This document shows, in pieces, positions 33,331 to 43,955 of a DNA stretch of 64,000 nucleotides. The stretch is from the NCBI GenBank assembly GCA_007844125.1, contig CM017563.1, positions 36,087,921 to 36,151,920 on the forward strand, in the 5' to 3' direction. Numbering within the stretch: position 1 is the stretch's first letter; every line of letters begins with the position of its first letter. This DNA comes from Sinonovacula constricta (lineage: Eukaryota; Mollusca; Bivalvia; Cardiida; Solecurtidae). The notes below the pieces were generated by a model. The model was not told where the DNA came from. It made no database searches and saw nothing but the letters and a program-made list of their open reading frames with translations. Both the position numbers and the translations under genes were made by a program.

Positions 33331-33719
33331 CATCTACTATGTTCCAAACTCTACTTTCAGTGAACAGCTTTAAAGTACTTAAAGTGTTTTAGAAAACAAA
33401 AGAAAGATTTTACTCTGTTTGAATTCATGTTATATTTGATAGTATTAAGCTAAATATTTACCCTTAAATGTCTATGGCAAAAAACTATTTTAATGGCCAA
33501 TTTTAGTGAAATTTTGAGTAAAAAAATAATCCTTTTCATATATATCTATACATTATATGTTGGAAATTTTATTTTTCTCATAGCATACATTTTATTAGTT
33601 GTAAGTAAATAAAGAATGATAAAAAGCTACTATCTTCTTATGTTAAACTGCCCATTTTTTAATAAAGAGAAAAATAAAATATGGTTTAGGGATTTTGAAG
33701 AAAGGGTCTCTGGAAGAAT
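33331..33719. other. AT-rich non-coding, nothing recognised
   Basis: No exon or repeat boundary is supported. Confidence 0.3.
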
Positions 33720-34545
33720 TTAAGACCACTTTCTTAAAGCTGAACATCTTTTTTTTCCGGGGCTTTGAAACCTGATCCCCCACAGGGGACCTTGCCCCTT
33801 GACCTCATGCCTAATGCTGCCTCCAAATCCCTCGCCGAAAATTTTCCTCCCTTTTCGTATCTGACCAATCACACCCCTGGTACCTGTTATATTTTGGAAC
33901 TTGTGCATTTTTATACACCCATCGGAGACTGGATGTATTATGGTATCACCCTTGGCAGGTGGGCGGGCAGGCGAGTGGGTGGGCATGCTGCATCCAGATG
34001 TTTGTCTGGAGCATAACTCCAACAGTATTAAGGCAATTAAATTGAAACTTCATCTCACTGAGGCGGAGTGCAGTGCACAGGAACCATCACTCTGCACTTC
34101 GAGATGTTGGAGTTTTTTACCTTTGTTTAATTTTCTTGTCTGGAGCATAACTCCTACATTATCAAAGCTATTGACTTGAAACTTGATACATCGATAGGTC
34201 TTATTAAGACAAAGTGCAGTGTACAGGAACCATAACTCTGTACTTCATGATTTTGGAATTATGCCCCTTTGTTGTTTTTTCTTGTTAGGAGCATAACTAA
34301 TATGTTATCAAAGCTATTGACTTGAAACTTTTCAGGTAGATAGATCTCATTTAGACTGAGTGCACTGCATGAGAACCGTCACTGTTCACTTCATGATTTT
34401 GGAGTTATTACCCTTAGTTCAATTTTTGTACCTTATGTTTGTCTAGATCATACTCCTACATTATCGAAGCTATTGACTTGAAACTTCAAAGGTGGATATA
34501 TGTTATTGAAACAGAGTGCAGTGCTCAAGAACTGTCATTCTCTTC
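33720..34545 (+). repeat. Repeat element with about 4 diverged tandem units of 130-155 bp
   Basis: A leader (33770-34000, containing tacacccatcggagactgga) is followed by units beginning gtctggagcataactcc or similar. These start at about 34004, 34138, 34284 and 34441. Each unit contains aagctattgacttgaaactt and gagtgcagtgcacaggaacc variants. Open frames across it on both strands are repeat-derived. Confidence 0.75.
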
Positions 34546-34664
34546 TTCTTATTTTTGAGTAATGACCCTTTCTACACAAATGGCATAACCCTCATGTATT
34601 TTTGTATATTTGATGTTATATTTCATATTATATATTATTATATATGGGTTTTTTTTAATTACCC

Positions 34665-34870
34665 AGATTGCAGTCCACAATCATGCCAGAGTGCATTGCG
34701 CAACAGTGCACAGCAGTTTGGCAGATTAAAGATATTTTTATCTTGTTCTACTTTAATTTCAGTTTTTCTTGCAATAACCCAGAATACATTCAAAAACTTT
34801 GCCATACTGCATTGCACAAGAGTGCACAGCAGTTGGTTTCAAATTGCTCTATTGACGGTGGTATTTTGCT
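34665..34870 (+). repeat. Short direct duplication, spacing about 118 bp
   Basis: gcattgcgcaacagtgcaca, gcagttt (34692-34718) and gcattgcacaagagtgcaca, gcagttgg (34809-34836), each preceded by a similar cca(gag/tac)tgcat context. Confidence 0.55.
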
Positions 34871-35192
34871 CTGCCTTGCGGTACTCTATTAAAAGTTAGT
34901 ACAAGTTTTTTTTACTTTTCCTTAATGAACAGAAATGTAGACGTATACTTGCTACTTGCTGTCATGTGTACCTGTAACTATGGAATGCTCATTACTACAT
35001 ATGGACTTGCCAATGAAATTTAATATTTGTGTAAATCGACCCTGCACCTTATTGTATTTCCTACTGTGCATAATACAATTAGAGCATATTTTAGCAACTG
35101 TCTTAACTTATTTTTTATTCTATTGAATGTTGGTGTTCATTTGTAACATGAGCAGACAGATGGATATGCCTATTTTAAATGAATGCACTTTT

Positions 35193-35513
35193 ACCGGACC
35201 TGGTAGCTTAATCGGTAGAGCTTAGGCTCCAGGTACGGAAGGCTCCGGGTTCGAACCTGGGCGGTGACATACCAAAGTGAATAATAAAAATGGTAGTGGT
35301 ATAACTCACTTGCTAACACTAAATCAAATGTAAGGATAGTTCCACGACTGGTTGACCCGGTGTCAGGATAATGTGACTGGGTGTGGTATCATGCCAGGTG
35401 TTCACGGCATGCTATACACAGTGAAGGCGGCACTCTATCTGCTTCAAGTGGACACCGTCTCCAGATAACTGAAATGCGGTTGGTGGGGCGATAAACCCAA
35501 CCCAATGAACGAA
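35193..35513 (+). mobile_element. tRNA-derived SINE, family B, full copy
   Basis: The head has an A box (ggtagcttaatcggtagagc) and a consensus B box (gggttcgaacctggg). The body has gactggttgacccggtgtca, ggcatgctatacacagtgaa, tcaagtggacaccgtctcca and an end near aacccaacccaatgaacgaa. A second, minus-strand copy lies at 40250-40506. Confidence 0.8.
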
Positions 35514-36505
35514 CATGTATTGTTTGTAACATGACTATGGAACTAAAATTGTGGAAACAATTTAGAAAAAAATGGACAACAAGGCTACAAAACAAGTTAT
35601 AATTTAAATAGACAACAATAATCTGCATGAGATACAAACAGGTATTAACAATCTGCTTCTTATCTGCCAACAATATATTTGATGCCTGAAAGTTTTGCTG
35701 TAATCAATTTTAGCAGAGGTCACTTTAAATACAGAGTATTTTTATCCCGATACGTACAGTCTAATAATAAAGATAGTATTCAAAATCATCTTTATAACGA
35801 CCATAAAGTATGGGTTTATGCAAAAATTATGAACAAATTCCCCAACAGTGGCTAGATATTGGTACATGTTTATAATATAGACAAACTGTCGGATACCACC
35901 TTTAAAATGAAGTTAACTATCATTTTGTTTATAATTAAATGTTGAATAATCAATTGTCAAATGAGTGATTGTGAGGAGCCGCAATATTTTCAGTAAAATA
36001 CAATTCTTTATTTATTTATTGACATGTTTAAGTAGATGAAAGAAACTAATAAGGTTAAAGTGCTCATCATTGTCCTAGTACTTATTGCTAAGCATTATCA
36101 AGAATATAATAATGTACTGCACTGACAGGGTATGCATTATTTAAAATGACAGCGTGCACCATGCTTAAATAGTCTAGTTATTTTTGGGATATAATGGAAA
36201 GGATTTTGCATATAGCTGCTACATTTCAAAAGTTTTGTAGGAGAGCATGCCTTCCAGACCCATCTAACACGGTTAGCACCTCTAGTGCTCTCTCAATTAG
36301 GACCCTATAAATAATCCTGGATCCGGAACTGGACTTTATTTTAAAATTAGTTACCAGATAACTTTTAAGTCAACAGTACATTATACTGCATGTATTATGC
36401 GAATACGTTATCGAAATTACTAGTATTTTCTGAATATAAGATAGACAAAGTTACAATAAGCAAAATAATAGTTATAAAAATTGATACATAAATGTTATTG
36501 GTTCT
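35514..36505. other. AT-rich non-coding, nothing recognised
   Basis: No supported gene. It may include the unseen left end of the Polinton remnant. Confidence 0.3.
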
Positions 36506-36706
36506 TTAAATGCATTCTGTATTTTTATGTTTATGAAACCTTTCCTCTGACTGACATGTGCTGCAAATTTTGTCTTTGCGTAAGTAGTGCTGGTCTAGTT
36601 GAATGACACGTGTAGTTCCTACCGTAGTACACAAACAAAAAGACGTGTGTCTGTGTATTTTACACGTATTGGCACGAATTTTACGTGGTGCGACATTGTT
36701 TGGCAC
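36506..36706 (-). CDS. Small Cys/His-rich ORF of unknown role next to the Polinton remnant
   Basis: A 66-codon minus-strand frame begins MPNNVAPRKIRANTCKIHRH and contains KICSTCQSEERFHKHKNTEC. The C-x2-C and C/H spacing could bind a metal, and the residue mix looks more protein-like than neighbouring random frames. I do not recognise a family. It lies about 400 bp upstream of the Polinton genes, on the opposite strand, and may be part of that element or chance. Confidence 0.25.
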   Translation of the reverse strand: MPNNVAPRKIRANTCKIHRHTSFCLCTTVGTTRVIQLDQHYLRKDKICSTCQSEERFHKHKNTECI

Positions 36707-37090
36707 GAAAAATTCTGTCGCAGGTAGGAGCTGGGAACCAAACTACATTTGTAATTGTTTATATTAACATGCGGGCACTTTTGCATAAGTTAATTTACGA
36801 CTTTCAACGAATGACAGCGTGCAAAGTAAAAGTAGAATTATTTTGTCTATGAAAATACTATCAAATATCGTGTGTATGTGGGAAAGTTACACACACATAA
36901 TCGAATTACTATATACTTATCTTCCTTACATATTTATTATTCGTTTTAAGCTTATGTTTTGTTTATACATAGTACGGTATTGTCCTGGTCGGCACTGCAA
37001 CTTTAAGCGTGCTGTACATCAACCAAAATGTGTATTGTAAAGGTAAGCACAGTGTCTCTTAATACGCAAATTTATATTTTCATTAGAGAT

Positions 37091-37450
37091 ATGTCGCAGC
37101 TCCACTGCTTAGTCAGGCAAGAGATTTGGGAGAATAGCGCTTTTCTCATGGAAGCCTATAAAAACGCGACTTCAAAGCCCTATGGATATTTGGTGTTAGA
37201 CTTTTCACCAGGAACGGAGGAGTCTTATCGCGTGCTAACCCACGTGTTTGACGGAGGAGACAATCGTATATCAGCCAGTATGAATAAAATGGTATTGTTG
37301 TCCTTCGACCGATATCAGCGTTTGTTGAATGTTTCCCCAAAATCTGATGGGGCTTTGACAGATTTAGAATCTTTCATACATTGTTTTCCGAAGTCAATTC
37401 AAAACAAAGTGCGAAGGATAATGGAGTACATTCACCCTCATGACAGGTGA
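37091..37450 (+). pseudogene. Polinton small-protein genes, apparently fused in one frame
   Basis: From the ATG at 37091 a 119-codon frame has two parts. The first (MSQLHCLVRQ ... SKPYGYLVLDFSPGTEESY, VLTHVF) resembles short Polinton proteins of unknown role with a YLVLDLxP...T-x-V-F pattern. The second begins at an internal Met (MNKMVLLSFDRYQRLL) and resembles another family member with a MVLI...ERL start and L-P-K...A-R-x-I-L-x-Y-I end. In related elements as I recall them these are separate ORFs. The in-frame union here may come from loss of a stop. Roles are not known; identification rests on pattern and on the neighbouring integrase. Confidence 0.5.
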
Positions 37451-37779
37451 AACGAAAACGGTGAAGTGACTATATAGGATCGAAACTTCCCTGGCTCTAA
37501 CATAATCGGCCTGCTCAAAGTTCACATTAAAGACTATAAAGATTTTACGCCAGTCGGGACACAGGCATTTGAAATATTTCTGTCTGAACTCAATGTACCA
37601 ATGATATTTTCAGTGAGACAACAGACCGGATTCAGGAGCGAGCTACTACCATTCCCTCGCCTACCAGTCAAACGTCTAAACGTATCAGCATCTGTAAAAC
37701 AACCGGAGAAAAAAACAACAAATTGATTCACCTATGAAGTATGAAGATTAATTAGCCATTATTTACTACGATCCAGCAC

Positions 37780-38770
37780 ATGCTGGCCCTCTCTGAGGTG
37801 TTTGAGAAACCATATAGAGCCGTGCGAAAGGAAGACAAAGATGTTTTTCAGCAGCGTAACTCGCTCTTAAAACAAAAAGACTTTGCCGTCCATCGGGAAA
37901 CCCGTTCGAAATTCAAACGCCGACGAGTGATTGCTCCCTTCGTGGATTATGAGTGGGACGTGGACACAGCTAGCATGGTTGACTACAAGAAAGATATTGA
38001 CGACTACGCTTATTTTGTACTGGCGATTGACATTTTGTCTAAGTTCATTTGGACCGTACCCATACGGTCTACCACGGGTCAGGAAATGATGCGAGCCATA
38101 ACGCAACTATTCGCGTCGGGTCGGAAACCTACTAATCTACGTACGGATCAGGGCAGGGAATTTGTCAACAAGCAGGTGACTTGTTTTGTAACTCATAATG
38201 TGGTGAAGGCCTCGTATGCCGAATGGACTATTTAAAATATCAAATCGCAACGTGTTATACATGACACTTAAACAAACAAGGCAATGATAGCCTCCCATAA
38301 ATCACGGAGAGTTAATAGCAAGACGTAGCATCGATCTATCAAAAGATCACCGCAGAGTGTGAAAGCCAAAGACTCGATATACTTGTGGAAGATGCAGTGC
38401 AACATTCCACCGAAGTCTTCAATCGGGAGACCAAATGCGTTGAGTAACTTAAAATATAAAGTAGGAGATCTGGTGTGAGTGTTTTTTTTCTGAGGCACAC
38501 CTTTAATCGCGAATATGACGTAAACTTTTTGTGGTGAATCAACGCTTCACGACTGAAGGAATCCCGCAATATCGGTTAAAAGATTACGCCAGGGAAGTTT
38601 TCGTGGCACATTTTATCAAGGTCAACTGAAAAAGGCATACGAACAATACCGCTGCTTAGTGGAGAAAGTTGTCAAGTCTAGTAAACGAGGGGCTCAAAAG
38701 CCGCTGTTAGTCCACAGGAGAGGGTGGCCACCCAAGTACGAATCTTGGGTCAATGAGGAAGATGTTGTTT
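37780..38770 (+). pseudogene. Polinton integrase (DDE, retroviral type) with C-terminal chromodomain-like tail, broken
   Basis: The frame at 37780-38235 contains the integrase core: VDYEWDVDTASMVDY (first Asp in the W-D-V-D context), then IDILSKFIWTVPIRSTTGQE and NLRTDQGREFVNK (second Asp with the D-Q-G-R-E-F box). After 38172 the frame degenerates, and the third acidic residue region (AERAIKT type in relatives) is not preserved. Fragments in shifting frames between 38430 and 38640 still match the linker. GWPPKYESWVNEEDV at 38724-38768 is the end of a chromodomain-like module, as found in Polinton integrases. In an active element the enzyme would insert the DNA. Here it is inactivated by many frameshifts. 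Confidence 0.8.
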
Positions 38771-38810
38771 TTTTAAAAAAACTGCACCGAAGACGGGTTC
38801 AACATAAACC

Positions 38811-39110
38811 ATGGCACAAAGGGTGGGGAAGCATCTAGCCTTATATCAACTTTTAATGGACAGAACTGACGTTAAGCGCCTTGCGATTGTGAAAACATTA
38901 AGCCCGGGTCAAAAACGGGTCGTGTTAGAAGCCATTTATAAGGAGGAACCTGCCCCGTTAGTGACAAAGTGAAGAAGATATCATCAGAAAAGAACTATTC
39001 GACGTCTCGTGTCCAAAGATCGCACTCTTCAGCGGAATCAGCGTTTGTTAGTCAAAACACGTAGCGCTTTTACCTCTGATATTAAAATCCGTAGTACAAT
39101 TTCTCACGAA
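38811..39110 (+). pseudogene. Polinton basic small protein (adenovirus core X-like), broken
   Basis: From the ATG at 38811 the frame reads MAQRVGKHLALYQLLMDRTD and VKTLSPGQKRVVLEAI. It meets a stop near 38970 and continues as RRYHQK, IRRLVSKD and RLLVKTRS. An N-terminal helix, a repeated L-x-x-x-L pattern and a basic R/K-rich half ending in a hydrophobic region match the small basic proteins of Polintons and adintoviruses that have been compared to a DNA-binding core protein. The comparison is by pattern only. Confidence 0.45.
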
Positions 39111-39124
39111 GGCGGTGCAAAGTG

Positions 39125-39510
39125 TTGCTTGTGATAAAATGCAGCACATTTCAGTTAGCCAATCATTCCGATGACAGTGTCAAGACCATGGATCGGTATC
39201 TTTATATACAAAGTAATGAGAGCAACACGTCTTTTGATGATAATGCTACAGCAAGGTTCAGAGTACAACTGTACTTTCTCTTGTACTTACATGGCGTATG
39301 GAAATGGCTTTTGAGCACAAAAAGAAAAGGAGCGGCTTCATCCTCTTCGAACCCAAAACGTAAGAGAAGCATAGGACAGAAGCGTAGTGGGAAAAGGAAT
39401 CGTCGACATTTAAAAGACAACGTGACATTTTTGAAATCGAGAAAACCATGTCCATATTTAACGAGGAAGAATTCAAAGAAGAGATCATGTCGGGACTGGA
39501 GTTAAATGAT
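39125..39510 (+). pseudogene. Polinton minor-capsid (penton)-like frame, N-terminal part
   Basis: Within the 127-codon frame at 39122 the segment from Met at 39188 reads MDRYLYIQSNESNTSFDDN then ARFRVQLYF and LHGVWKW. The pattern Y-L-x-I-x-S-x-x-S...F-x-x-N-x-x-x-x-F-x-V-x-L...L-x-G-x-W begins the minor capsid/penton-like proteins of Polintons. The frame then turns into a Lys/Ser-rich stretch (KRKGAASSSSNPKRKR), which is not typical of a folded capsid protein and marks a deletion or another small gene. Confidence 0.5.
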
Positions 39511-39529
39511 TAACCGCGAACCCAGACGA

Positions 39530-40165
39530 GCGTAAATTCGACCTCTCTCCGCAGTTTAGGGCGATGGGCTATTCGACTTTCGCGTAAACGGGCAACACTC
39601 TACAGATTATTTGGAACTGAATAATTCGCAACTCTACGTTAGGCTGAACGTCCAGAAATCCGATGGCACCGATCTGACTCCAGCAAATCTATTTTTGCAA
39701 GAGTCTATTTTCAACAACGGATGCCACCTTGCAAAATAAGGCCAGTAACTCCAGCAATTACAATCCTTGCATGGCCTATATTCCCATGCTATTTAATTAC
39801 GGCAAACATGTCCTGGTCTCTCAGGTGCAAACCCAGGGTTTGTATATGGATAATGCGGATAGCCCCGGAGTCACTGTTCGATCAGGAGCAAAAACCGGAC
39901 TTTATGAAAGAGCGGAATGAATCAAAACGTTAAAGACGCTGGACTTACAGGGACCATCTTTCACGACCTCTTTGACATAGATCAAGCGGACGTGGAACTC
40001 AAAATGTACAGAATCTCCTCTAGCTTCGCGTTACTCGCCAAAAATTCGAGTACCCACTTCAAGATCAACATCGAGGTCCTTTACGTACTTGCTGTTATAC
40101 AGAATCTCAACTCGGCTTGGATCCCAAGTCGTATATGTGTGTACGAATACAGGGAAAGTGAATAA
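39530..40165 (+). pseudogene. Polinton major-capsid-like protein, broken
   Basis: Pieces in different plus frames keep the order expected for the double-jelly-roll major capsid protein. They are NVQKSDGTDLTPANLFLQ (39650-39705), NSSNYNPC with HVLVSQVQTQGLYMDNADSP (39750-39870), GLYERAE (39898-39920), and TGTIFHDLFDIDQADVELKM through FALLAKNSSTHFKINIEVLY (39945-40090). At least four frame changes separate the pieces, so no product is made. Assignment is from recall of the family (the group to which C. elegans F54H12.2-like proteins belong) plus the adjacent integrase. Confidence 0.6.
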
Positions 40166-40249
40166 CAGATAGTCTGCAATACAAGGTGCAGCCTCTGGCA
40201 AAATGTTAAACATAGGTCTAAGGAAAGCATATATCTACACTATGTTGTT

Positions 40250-40506
40250 TGTTAGGTTTATCGTCCCACCAACAGTAGTTCAGTTATCTGGAGACGGTGT
40301 CCACTTGAAGCAGATATAGTGCTGCCTTGACTGTGTATAGCATGTCGTGAACACCTGACATTATACCTCACCTAATCAGATTATCCTGACACCGGACCAA
40401 CCAGTCATGGAACTACCACTATTTGCTTAGCAAGGGAGCCATACCACTACCATTTTTAACGACTTCGGTATGTCGCTCTTCCGATGGCGCTACCTTGTCC
40501 GGTACC
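40250..40506 (-). mobile_element. tRNA-derived SINE, family B, head-damaged copy
   Basis: The reverse complement matches 35193-35513: tccagataactgaactactg, gcttcaagtggacaccgtct and accggacaaggtagcgccatc. The B-box part of the head is deleted. Confidence 0.7.
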
Positions 40507-40514
40507 TACATTAT

Positions 40515-40800
40515 GACACACCATAATAGGAAGGCGGATAATAGATTAAAAAAAGACAAAATAATACACAATTACGAATATTGAAAAATCCCAAGGTCAA
40601 TATATATCTTAACAACGCTCGATTTGATAAGATCTGCACGCATTTAAGAATAGGAGCTAGCTACCTAGGAAAATAATGTACTGCTAGACCGAGAAACTGC
40701 TCTCATGGTAACATTTGATCACGTACCATTCAGGTGTGGGCAACACGCAAAAGGAAATCATGAGCTAATTAAATGCCTTCTTATACACGCAGGTCCAATC
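40515..40800 (+). mobile_element. Fragment of an I-group LINE C-terminus
   Basis: The plus strand reads FDKICTHLRIGASYLGK followed by PRNCSHGN. This corresponds to YDKIYTRLRLGASFLGA then PRNCPHCN of the LINE at 26947-30839. Stops are present. It ends before the hAT-like element at 40924. Confidence 0.6.
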
Positions 40801-40923
40801 TAATTACATAGAATGTCTTTACTATTCTAGCTTGCGGAAAAAGCAGAGATCATGGCGGAATTTATTGTCTGGAGGAAATTAAATCCAATGAATTAATTTG
40901 ATATACTATATGTACATTAAAAC

Positions 40924-42646
40924 TAGGGATGTTAACGAATATTCGAATATCAAGTCGCTATTCGAATAGAGATTTTGGGATTCGAATATTTTATCATTTT
41001 TATTTCACTTTTGTTAAGTTTGAAGGAAAATTGATAAGACATTTCTTTAGTTGATCGTATTGTCTCCCAACGAGTTAAGACGCTAACGATATGTGATTGC
41101 GCTCGCTCTAAGATAGAGGGGGTGGGTCATGTCTCCTGATAACGAATTGCCATCTGGTTAACAGCATGAAATCACCTTACCGCGCACAGCCCCTTTTCTG
41201 CCCCCTCTCCCACTTAATACCCAGTCACATCACCATACAGCTGTGGAAACAGTTGCCAAAGTACAATAAACACACATGTCAGTTAAATGCTGCGGCAATT
41301 AGCTACAGCAATTACGTAACGCTGACTCTACCCAGCTTCGGTCGGGATAGTGTGTAATAAATACATCATATAAGGCTATACTTATTGATAACAGTCTACC
41401 AGAACTTCTTTTATTTTTGGAAAGCACAACTAGATCACTGTCAAACAAACTTTAATTGCAATCACTTTCTGTTTTTGTCACTCTACTTCATACTTGTTAT
41501 GTTATTCCTATACTATACCGCGACATCTGTTACTTTTTGTCACCGCGATTTTCTGTTCTCTGTTTTTGTTTCGTTATCTCCGAATAACAAAAATGTAAAT
41601 CTACATACTTTTTAATTATTCTTCATAGTTTACTTAACATACTTAAAACTCACGAGCTTACAATTTTAATCATTCTTTATATGTATACAAGACCGTTAAT
41701 TGGCTGTACACTTAAGCGATTACCCTTCATAAAACCTTCGTGGTTTTGCCTAATTGTCTTACAGTCGATCCAGTATCACCCGTATTTTGTCCTTTTGAAA
41801 ATGCCTCCTTTAATCATAAATGTATTTTATAAGATTAGTTCACAAAAACTAGTTGACTGTTTGTTGTTATACATTGTTTGCGGTTAGTAGAGTAAAATAT
41901 TAAAATTGTGAGCTTTTTTGCATGTGTTGTACAATTTTATCTTATACAATTATGATATGGTCTTATTAAATCGATATATTAACATTAAAAGGACTTTAAG
42001 AAGCTCTTTTAATACGTCATATGTTAATACAAATAAGTAATTAAGTACGCAAAATGTCTTTAAATTGTAAAGGTTTTTGCACGAAGTACAACACATAACA
42101 AAAAGACACCTAAGTTTAAGGTGACTAATTAATAATGTATATATTATACGGGATTTTGCAGGACATCTTAACATTGATTGGTTACTGTATAGTTTTTTGT
42201 AAGAGTTTCAATGTTAATAATAATAATAATTGTTAAGTAACGATAACATTGTTTCCGCATTTACTGGCATTCTTCAATGACAGTATTCTCTTGCAAATTA
42301 CCGCTGACCGAGTAAAGAAACACCCCGTCTGGTCCTTCAATATAAACAGGATAATGGCGGATTGATAATATTGCTGTTTGTATTTCAAAAAGGAGGAATC
42401 GTCGTTTTAAAACTAAATGCTATGCTAGAATCATAAATCTACCGCCGCTTCTGCAATAAGTAAGGCTAGCAATGTAAATTATGGCCAGAAATAACCATTT
42501 TACAATGAATAAACACATTGAACGTAATGCAAAAATTACCGTGTTATGTGCCACTATGATATAAATTCGTTCCGAATATTCGAATATGATTCGAATACAC
42601 GTAACGTATATTCAAATATTGTTTTGGGATTTGATTTACATCCCTA
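40924..42646. mobile_element. Non-autonomous hAT-like element, copy 1 (1.72 kb), with 8-bp target duplication
   Basis: The element begins TAGGGATGTTAACGAATATT and ends ...TTTACATCCCTA, giving inverted TAGGGATGT termini. It is flanked by identical 8-bp direct repeats ATTAAAAC (40916-40923 and 42647-42654). The subterminal regions are rich in the palindrome ATTCGAAT. Most of the length aligns with copy 2 at 55642-57643. It lacks a block of about 250 bp that copy 2 has around 56440-56690. No transposase reading frame was found. The 8-bp duplication and the AGGGATG-type end are usual for hAT elements. Confidence 0.9.
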
Positions 42647-42654
42647 ATTAAAAC

Positions 42655-43114
42655 CACTTTGCTAGTCTTGCCAGTGCATGTATCAGAATTAACCAAATAA
42701 GCTTTAGTCACATACTTAAAGCAGCGGAAACCATATAAAAACATTGAATTTAATCATGTCCGATTGAATTTCAACTCAAATTTAACTTTTAACTTTTACA
42801 ACTTTTTCCATTCATTTTCAACATACAAAGATGGTACGACTTTAAGGTAATTCTACTGCGCGACTGCTCTGGCTAAACGAAAACAAAACAAGCAATACAT
42901 GTGTAAACCACTGTAAAGCAATAGTACAGCTAAAATGTTAAAACCTGATTTAGTTAAAATAAAATACGCAGTATAATGCACATTTTTATATTCTGAATAC
43001 TTGTCATTTTAACAATACAAGAGAAGATAATAAAACCGCTCAGAACCATAACTTGGCGTCTAGCAAACTGCTTGTTATCATCTGATCAAGGTAAATACAC
43101 ACACTCCATATGAC
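42655..43114. other. AT-rich non-coding, nothing recognised
   Basis: No supported feature between the hAT-like element and the LINE 3' fragment. Confidence 0.3.
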
Positions 43115-43480
43115 CCTTGTTCTTAAACATTAGAAATCAAATGGAAGTAATAATAGGCCGACCCTTTCAAACCCACCTTTCGTTTCTTAAAATGAAAGAG
43201 GTCGGTCGAAGTTGTAAAACTTTTAAAAGACAAACACCAAGTTTTCCACCTAATGTTTTAAAACAATTAGGTGAATTTAGGCTTAATATTAGCCAGAGAA
43301 ATTCACAAATATTTGCACTCACCTTATTTAAAGACAAAAATAGCTTAGTTTCACATTTTTAGCACTTGAGGTGTTGCAAGTGGGTACCTGATGGGAGCCC
43401 CCTTTTGGCACTCTGATTGATAAATCATTACGTCATGACTGGGCATTATGATTGGGTATATATTTTTGCCTAATTGTGTT
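43115..43480 (+). mobile_element. 3'-end fragment of an I-group LINE
   Basis: Aligns with 31560-31880 of the full LINE's 3' UTR: gaaattcacaaa...ctcaccttat and gggtacctgatgggagcccc against ggatacctgataggagccca. It has no coding content. This copy lies upstream of, and separate from, the decayed coding copy at 43960. Confidence 0.55.
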
Positions 43481-43955
43481 TCAGAGTAAACCACTTGTCG
43501 TCTATTATTGTTAATAAATTTTAATTTACTCATTTTTAATCGTAAGAATAATATTATATTTCCTGTTGTGGTGTTCTTTCTTCAGCTTGGGGTTTAATAA
43601 TGTAAATCATATGCAAAAGCAACTACAAAAACAAACAACGATCGTTAAATAAAACAGCCCTCTCCCTTTTTTAAAGCAATATGCATAAAACTAGGAATGT
43701 GGGAATGCCAAACTCAAGTATCGCGGACAATAGATCCTATTCTTTTTAATATGGTCCTAATTTTGGTTGTTTTTAGATAAATGACCGACAAACTTATGAT
43801 TGCTGCTATTATACGGCTCATCGAAGGCCCTCCGTTCATCAGCCATGTCATAAGTTCTTCATGTAATTTGATACAGCTGAATATCCTATTTATCAGTGTA
43901 AATATGAGCAATAAATGGCCGACACACATCTAATGAAAAATAAAATAATTTAGGA
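43481..43955. other. Non-coding, nothing recognised
   Basis: Short open frames only, without a domain. Confidence 0.3.

Larger units (their letters stand above)
36780..40210 (+). mobile_element. Degraded Polinton/Maverick (adintovirus-like) element, partial
   Basis: At least five reading blocks on one strand, in close order, belong to the self-synthesising DNA transposon/virus family Polinton. They are a small-protein frame (37091-37450), a DDE integrase with chromodomain-like tail (37780-38770), a basic small protein (38811-39110), a minor-capsid-like frame (39125-39510) and a major-capsid-like region (39530-40165). The DNA polymerase B, ATPase and protease genes were not found, and no long terminal inverted repeats could be defined. 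Only part of the 15-20 kb typical of the family therefore remains. All genes carry stops or frameshifts except short windows. The right limit is set by the SINE at 40250. Confidence 0.8.

Noticed and set aside
33720..34022. Overlapping ORFs on both strands as a gene pair
   Set aside because: They fall within the leader of a dispersed repeat followed by its tandem units. No introns or domains support a gene.
35193..35265. tRNA gene on the plus strand
   Set aside because: Same reason: the head belongs to SINE family B, with a body shared with 40250-40506.
41681..41887. Conserved small ORF shared with 56615-56899 as a hAT-encoded peptide
   Set aside because: The similarity follows from the two element copies being near-identical DNA. 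No evidence of codon constraint or a domain.
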